From Biomphalaria glabrata (Eukaryota; Mollusca; Gastropoda; Planorbidae): a stretch of DNA of 64,000 nt. The stretch is taken from contig NC_074712.1 in NCBI RefSeq assembly GCF_947242115.1, forward strand, positions 19,778,915 through 19,842,914, read 5' to 3'. The notes below the pieces were generated by a model. It was given only the letters and a program-made list of their open reading frames with translations. It did not search any database and was not told where the DNA came from. The translations under genes were made by a program, and so were the position numbers. Below, one piece after another: positions 60,101 through 64,000 of this stretch (position 1 is the stretch's first letter; each line of letters begins with the position of its first letter).

Positions 60101-61072
60101 TTACCTTTCAGAATATATATAAAACATGGATATCAACCTTCACTTTATGGCATTTTAAGACCATTTTCTAACATGCATTAAAAATGCTAAAACTCCCAGA
60201 ACGCCAGGGAAAGTTTCTTAAGACGCTTCGTGGGTTAAAGTACCCCTTTCAGACCTTGTGATCAATAGAGCAGATAAGCTAAAGGTTAACTGTTTCAATG
60301 GCTGATGGTTAATTGGGAGAAGGGTCATGTGGCCAGTGCAACAACCAACCGTCTTTTACCTTCCTCAAATTTTGACAAGAGTTGGGTGGTCTTAGTGGTT
60401 TATCAGTGTTAAAAATCCAGAAATCCCAAATCCCACTAAAGGGCTTTACCACTCAGCCACCATGTCAATATTAAATCTGATGAAACCTGCAAGGCAAACT
60501 ATGAATACAATCTCAATTCTTGTTCTGTTAGATACTGTCTTTATGAATACTTAATACAGAAACATTATAGTAAAGCATGTTTTCTTGTATCTTTTTTTTT
60601 TTCTAGAATGTATGGGTTATTCCAGACAAGCTTCTATTTTGGCTACATGGCTCTTTTTAGTTTAGCCCTAGGAGTAATGTGTGGTAAGTTGTGGTCATTG
60701 CATTACTTGAGACTAACCTTTTATAAAATAGCAATTTCAATGTCAAAAGTATGTTTCATTGTGCATGAATTATTTTTTCTTTTAAATATAAATTTATTTA
60801 ATGTAACAATATGGAAGCTGGCAAAATTTGCATTGATATATAATTGTTGATATTTGAATGGGGGTAGGGGTAACTGGTAAAAGTAACATTCATATAGTAA
60901 TTTGAAATCATCATTGCTGTAATTACATTGCTCTGTGTACAATATTAGTATCCTTATGATGGTTAACATTAAGCAGTTACCTTATAAATTTTTTTTTTTT
61001 ACAGGAACATTTGGCTACCTGGGAACCAGTATATTTGTTCGTAAAATCTATTCCACTGTGAAAATCGACTAA
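44268..61072 (+). CDS. TM9SF3: TM9SF3, nonaspanin family membrane protein
   Basis: TM9SF3 is a nine-span protein of Golgi and endosomes that helps surface delivery of glycine-rich transmembrane segments. Fourteen exons: 44268-44345, 47163-47358, 47483-47605, 48536-48696, 49532-49609, 50075-50206, 50294-50460, 51109-51203, 51482-51612, 51803-51942, 58520-58735, 58983-59066, 60607-60683, 61005-61072. All are GT-AG, phases agree, and they total 581 residues (human 589). A signal peptide (residues 1-22) ends before DEHDHT. The lumenal domain has [30 protein letters not shown] and [14 protein letters not shown], with a glycosylation site in [28 protein letters not shown] is the first helix. [31 protein letters not shown] and PRPIPEKKW are family signatures. 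The C-terminal VKID carries the KxD Golgi-retention motif. Intron 10 is 6.6 kb and rich in transposons. It appears intact; identification is very strong. Confidence 0.98.
45165..46020. other. Unassigned repeat-like block in TM9SF3 intron 1
   Basis: Left TGACCAGATATTTGGGTAAC and right CCGCCCAGACATTTTATG look like decayed hAT-type ends. The interior has a 79-residue minus-strand frame (45591-45830, [14 protein letters not shown]...) that I do not recognise. Confidence 0.3.
46735..46835 (+). mobile_element. SINE family A remnant
   Basis: TGTTGGCCACATGATGT, then TTGTAGGTCACAGAATAGA and TATCTTCC, matching the body of the family A SINE with much decay. Confidence 0.45.
47896..48373. mobile_element. 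Solo LTR of 478 bp in TM9SF3 intron 3
   Basis: Starts TGTCACAG and ends GTTGTTACA, with the 5-bp duplication ctagt (47891-47895, 48374-48378). It holds an AATAAA near 48243 and a GTAAAATCCCCGGCATAACA segment typical of LTR 3' portions. There is no internal region. The family differs from the 2-kb LTRs. Confidence 0.65.
49890..49965 (+). mobile_element. Possible SINE family A remnant
   Basis: AAAGGGAGCTGATCATAATG, CTGACTTTAAGACACCCTTG and TTAATTTTC weakly follow the SINE body (GCTGGCCACATGACACCCTC, GTTAAC). Confidence 0.25.
50567..50744 (+). mobile_element. SINE family B, decayed copy
   Basis: The head has GGTGCTAATGTGTCTACC and AAAGTTCGAATTA (B-box-like). The end CTGAGCATGCTATAAGCATG matches 25508-25703. 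It lies in TM9SF3 intron 7. Confidence 0.5.
52430..52880. repeat. CTAGATCT-rich island in TM9SF3 intron 10
   Basis: Repeated TCTAGATC and AGATCTAG words as in the other islands. This one is not near a first exon. Confidence 0.45.
52900..53190 (+). pseudogene. Possible hAT transposase fragment
   Basis: The frame at 52909-53190 ends with [30 protein letters not shown] and VMFPDLQ. This resembles the RAE..F..FL.EHNLPL...DH...L...MFPDSKIA segment of hAT transposases. There is no terminal repeat nearby. Weak. Confidence 0.35.
53448..53795 (-). other. Unrecognised 115-residue open frame
   Basis: It begins [20 protein letters not shown] and has hydrophobic stretches. I know no family for it. It sits in intron 10, antisense, between transposon debris, and ends just short of the LINE at 53838. 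It may be chance or an old element. Confidence 0.2.
53838..55103 (+). mobile_element. 5'-truncated LINE with RNase H, copy 2
   Basis: Exact 11-bp duplication acaaaatgtct (53827-53837, 55104-55114). The reverse transcriptase end ([20 protein letters not shown]) is followed by an RNase H domain ([44 protein letters not shown]), then [12 protein letters not shown] and a C..C..H/C close. It ends GCTGGCTAGAAGAAGAAGAAG. At least three stops or shifts break it: near 54124, in the run at 54285 and at 54593. Copy 1 is at 26210-26780. It lies in TM9SF3 intron 10. Confidence 0.88.
55115..58519. other. Remainder of TM9SF3 intron 10
   Basis: AT-rich DNA without a recognisable gene. AATACACATTT segments at 55625-55690 and GGCGCGAG/GCGCCAAAAC words (52060, 55710, 56830) hint at a decayed element spanning much of the intron, but no clean ends were found. 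A C run is at 56544. Confidence 0.3.
59169..60234. mobile_element. TTAA-flanked MITE, piggyBac-like
   Basis: TTAA (59165-59168) precedes CCCACGAAGCGTC and TTAA (60235-60238) follows GACGCTTCGTGGG, a perfect 13-bp inverted repeat between duplicated TTAA targets. A CCC start at TTAA fits piggyBac better than Kolobok. The first 80 bases hold two near-identical GGCCGATTATATCGGCC-type palindromes. There is no transposase. It lies in TM9SF3 intron 12. Confidence 0.8.
60256..60470 (-). mobile_element. SINE family A, decayed copy
   Basis: On the minus strand the head is TGGTGGCTGAGTGGTAAAGC (A box), with CCAACTCTTGTCAAAATTTG and CACTGGCCACATGACCC in the body. It lies in TM9SF3 intron 12. Confidence 0.6.
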
Positions 61073-64000
61073 CTGGTTGTTTCAGGACAGTGTACATTAG
61101 TGTGCATTTGTACTTCTCTACAATGTTTGTAGTTCTAATTAACTCCACCTCTAAAATTGTAGTGGTAGCTTACCATTGTTATTTGATGTAGACAAAACCT
61201 AGACAATTTCTGCTGCACAAAACTTTGTGCCTTTCTACCATTGCTCTCTCTCTAGTGTACAGATTGTTCAAATAGAGGAAAAAGTTTTGGTTTTGAAGGG
61301 ATTTTTTGGAAGTAGGTGGCATTAAAATCACATTAGATTATAAATTTATATGTGCTGAGCTGTATTCTCTGAAATAGTTATACTTAAAAAATGGTCTAGA
61401 TATAAAAGCCACCCACTTCTAAAAAAAATGTTTTTTTTTCTTCTAAATTCTTTTTATTGCCTCTTATCAGTGATGTATTTATTTTTAACAAGGAAATAAT
61501 TTATGATTCAAACTTGTCAATTTTTACTAATGATACAGAAGAGAAAATTTATAATGCAAGTACTAACTGTTTTCTTTCTTGTATTCATATTACTATGGGA
61601 CATCTTAAGATGATATCTGTGGTGAAACTGTGTGAGTGGTTTTGGTGAGACTATCATCATTGGGCTTCTAGATGTACATATCTTCCTGCATAGAACTGGC
61701 TCACAGCTCAGTTTGGTAGTGCATTGTTTCTGTAATATTTGATTCTGAAGGAGTACAAGTGGAAAGTTTTCTATTACCTGTTGTAATATCTTTGTGATGT
61801 GTATACATGTTGAAAGTTGGAGGGATACTAGTTAACTGACTGATCAATTCAATACTTATTGTTGACCATATTTGATGCTTTATTTTCTATAGTAACTTGA
61901 ATTTGGCAGTCTTAATAAAGTTTCTATTGGGAAATAACATGTATGTTTTTTTTTGTGTGTATTTCTACATATGTAGACCATTGTTATGTTGTGATGCTTT
62001 TAAAACTTTAAGTTACATGATGCACCTCAATTGATTGTAGTCTTAGGTTTTTTCTAAAAATCTTTGGTTAAAAATAATCATGTTTAGTACAATGAATCAA
62101 CTAGAGTTCTTTACCCCATACAGCTGCAGGTTTAGTGTGAGCTTGTTGTATGGTCTTTGAAACAAATCATAAACATGCCAGCATCTGTTATTATATTTAA
62201 CATCATAGTCCATGAAATATTTTTAGTGATGTATAAACCTGCTAATTTTAATTGAAGTTTTAGCATGTCATTTCAATCGTTTCAGGTTAATGTTTTTTTT
62301 TCACCTATGGTGATAATGTGTATCTAAATAAATTTTAAGTGTTTTTTTTTTTTTTTTTAATTTTGACACCAAAACTGTACATTACACTGCCATATGCCTT
62401 TTTTTTTCTTTGCAGATTAACATAAGCTTCATCATTTTATTTAAGGGGGTCTTTTGTATATAAAATGTAGGATTAGATTGTTTACTACATAGTCTTCTTA
62501 ATCTCTAATGTTTTCAATTGAACAATTGAATGATTCTAGTTTGGATAAGTTTACTGTGCTCAAGATCTCTTGAGCTATTGTTTATGAATGAGTTGAGAGA
62601 GTCATCCGTTTTATTTGACACAACCTGGGCTTTATTTTTGTTTTATTTGGTTTAAGTTCGGTTCACCAACAAAATCGCTTCATTCCAGTCCTTTCTCATG
62701 TTCATTGGATGACTCCATATGTGATGATTGAACTGAAAACTAGTTCTGTAAATATGTCTTTGGATTGTTTACTTTATTTTGCAAAGTAACTTTTTTTTTA
62801 TGAGGTGAATGAAAAAAAAAAAAAAAAAGGTTCCAGTCAGTGGTACATTTTGAGTGCATGATTTATGTTCCTAATTGTGATGCTGTTTTCAAGCTGAATG
62901 CAAATGTTTATACACTTTGTTTTACACAAGTCTGTATTTTGTTTCAGCCTATTTTTTGTATGGCAGACAGAACACATACACACAAGTTAAACTGTAGAAC
63001 CATTTTGAATTGAATGCTTTGAACACATTATACTTACAAATCAAGAAATGTTGGCACCATTATAAACCATTGTTAATATGACATTTGTGTGCCCAAAGTG
63101 GTATCACCATTAGCTAATTAATGGTAGGCCTACATCATGTGATTCATGTATTAAGAGACATATACAACTGTAGAAACATTTCATCTAAGGCCAATAACTG
63201 GTTTTATCCTGAATTCAGTTCTATTTTTTTGTTGAATAAAATATTTATTAAACTTCAATGTTTAATGTTTTTCTTATTATTGTATATTTTGTTTTCTAAT
63301 TCCTTTAGTTCTCTGATAAACAATTTCTGTGGAATAATAATAAAACTACTAGGTATAGGCAGTGCATTTCACTGATGTGCATTTCACTGATGCCTTAATT
63401 AGAAACATAGTCAGCATTTTTAATAACATTGGTGCAAAAATTATTGAAGTATAATTCAGTAAAGAAAGTTCATTTCTATGCCACTGGCTGGGCTGTCTTA
63501 GGGCAAGGCTGACCAAACTTGGCAAGTCACATCATTATTTTATGTCCACAGAAACATGAACATTGTCCAGTAACCTCAACTTTTAGAAGGGATCTAGTTG
63601 TAATAATTAGTTGTATAACTAGTTATCAAATATTAAGAATAGCTTTCTGGTGCAGATTTATTGCATAGAATTTGACCAACAAAATATTTTTTTTTAAAGA
63701 CTAGTTTAATTAAAGAGTATTTGTTCATTGTTAAGAATCATCTGTCTGAATCTTTTGCATTTGCTTTGAAGCTTTGTTAACTATGTTAAATGTAGCAGAA
63801 AATCCTTTCCAAGCAATGGCTTCATCTGAATGAAAGTATATTAGGATGTTTTGAGATCTGGATGATATCAGAGTTGGTAACTGGGAACAAAAAATGAGCA
63901 CATGTTAGGGAATAAACAAAAAGGTGAGACCCTGAAGAGAACTAGTACAAGTTGAATGAGACCAGAAGTTACCTCAGTTCCACAAAATGTCCCAAGTGGT
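61073..64000 (+). other. TM9SF3 3' UTR and downstream flank
   Basis: AATAAA at 61914-61919 gives an 840-base 3' UTR. A further AATAAA at 63235-63240 would allow a UTR of about 2.2 kb; vertebrate TM9SF3 also has a long 3' UTR. The sequence is T-rich throughout. No other gene is seen to the window end; GGCAAGGCTGACCAAACTTG at about 63502 looks repeat-like. Confidence 0.5.
61914..61919 (+). terminator. TM9SF3 polyadenylation signal, proximal
   Basis: AATAAA followed within 40 bases by a T/GT-rich stretch (atgttttttttt...gtgtgt), the usual downstream element. Confidence 0.6.

Overview
The window is eukaryotic, AT-rich and intron-rich. It carries many decayed transposable elements: hAT and piggyBac-like DNA transposons, Helitrons, non-LTR LINEs with SINEs, and solo LTRs. 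Splice sites are GT-AG, introns run from a few hundred bases to 9 kb, and the proteins are animal proteins. Recurrent SINE and LINE tails and the proteins themselves suggest a gastropod mollusc, probably a freshwater pulmonate snail of the Biomphalaria/Bulinus type. This is an inference from remembered repeats, not a database match.

Four host genes can be supported. (1) 1277-1494, minus strand: first coding exon of a UBE2O-like E2/E3 ubiquitin enzyme whose remainder lies off the left edge. (2) 10755-20087, plus strand: EMRE/SMDT1, the essential subunit of the mitochondrial calcium uniporter, in two coding exons split by a 9-kb intron, plus a 3' UTR exon at 21782. (3) 25056-30090, plus strand: CEP20 (FOPNL), a LisH centrosomal/ciliary protein in five exons. 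(4) 44268-61072, plus strand: TM9SF3, a nine-transmembrane Golgi/endosomal protein, complete in 14 exons and 581 codons. The four genes share no pathway; they are ordinary housekeeping neighbours.

Layout: 1-1713 holds UBE2O exon 1, its intron and its upstream flank. From 1714 to 10661 two large insertions separate the divergent UBE2O and EMRE start codons. The second is a three-level nest: hAT, then another hAT, then a solo LTR, with target-site duplications exact at every level. The EMRE intron (10923-19976) holds G-rich DNA, LINE scraps, a second solo LTR of the same family and a 268-bp MITE. From 22.1 to 24.4 kb lie a minus-strand LINE split by a 435-bp insertion and the right end of a hAT copy. 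CEP20 follows, with SINE, LINE and pogo debris in its introns and a 41-bp minisatellite in its 3' UTR. From 31 to 43.9 kb there is no host gene: SINEs, LINE fragments, a 1.4-kb minisatellite of 30-bp units, a related inverted array at 38.7 kb, and a second complete hAT copy carrying two head-to-tail Helitrons, one of which carries a SINE. TM9SF3 fills 44-61 kb and its introns hold a solo LTR, an RNase H LINE, SINEs and a TTAA-flanked MITE.

The least ordinary signals are: exact target duplications that order the insertions in time; the probable former head-to-head UBE2O/EMRE promoter pushed apart by transposons; the two related minisatellites; palindromic CTAGATCTAG-rich islands, several of them around first exons; and a TTAA-flanked MITE with a duplicated GGCCGATATAATCGGCC-type palindrome. 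I found no operon-like or otherwise clearly undescribed gene system.
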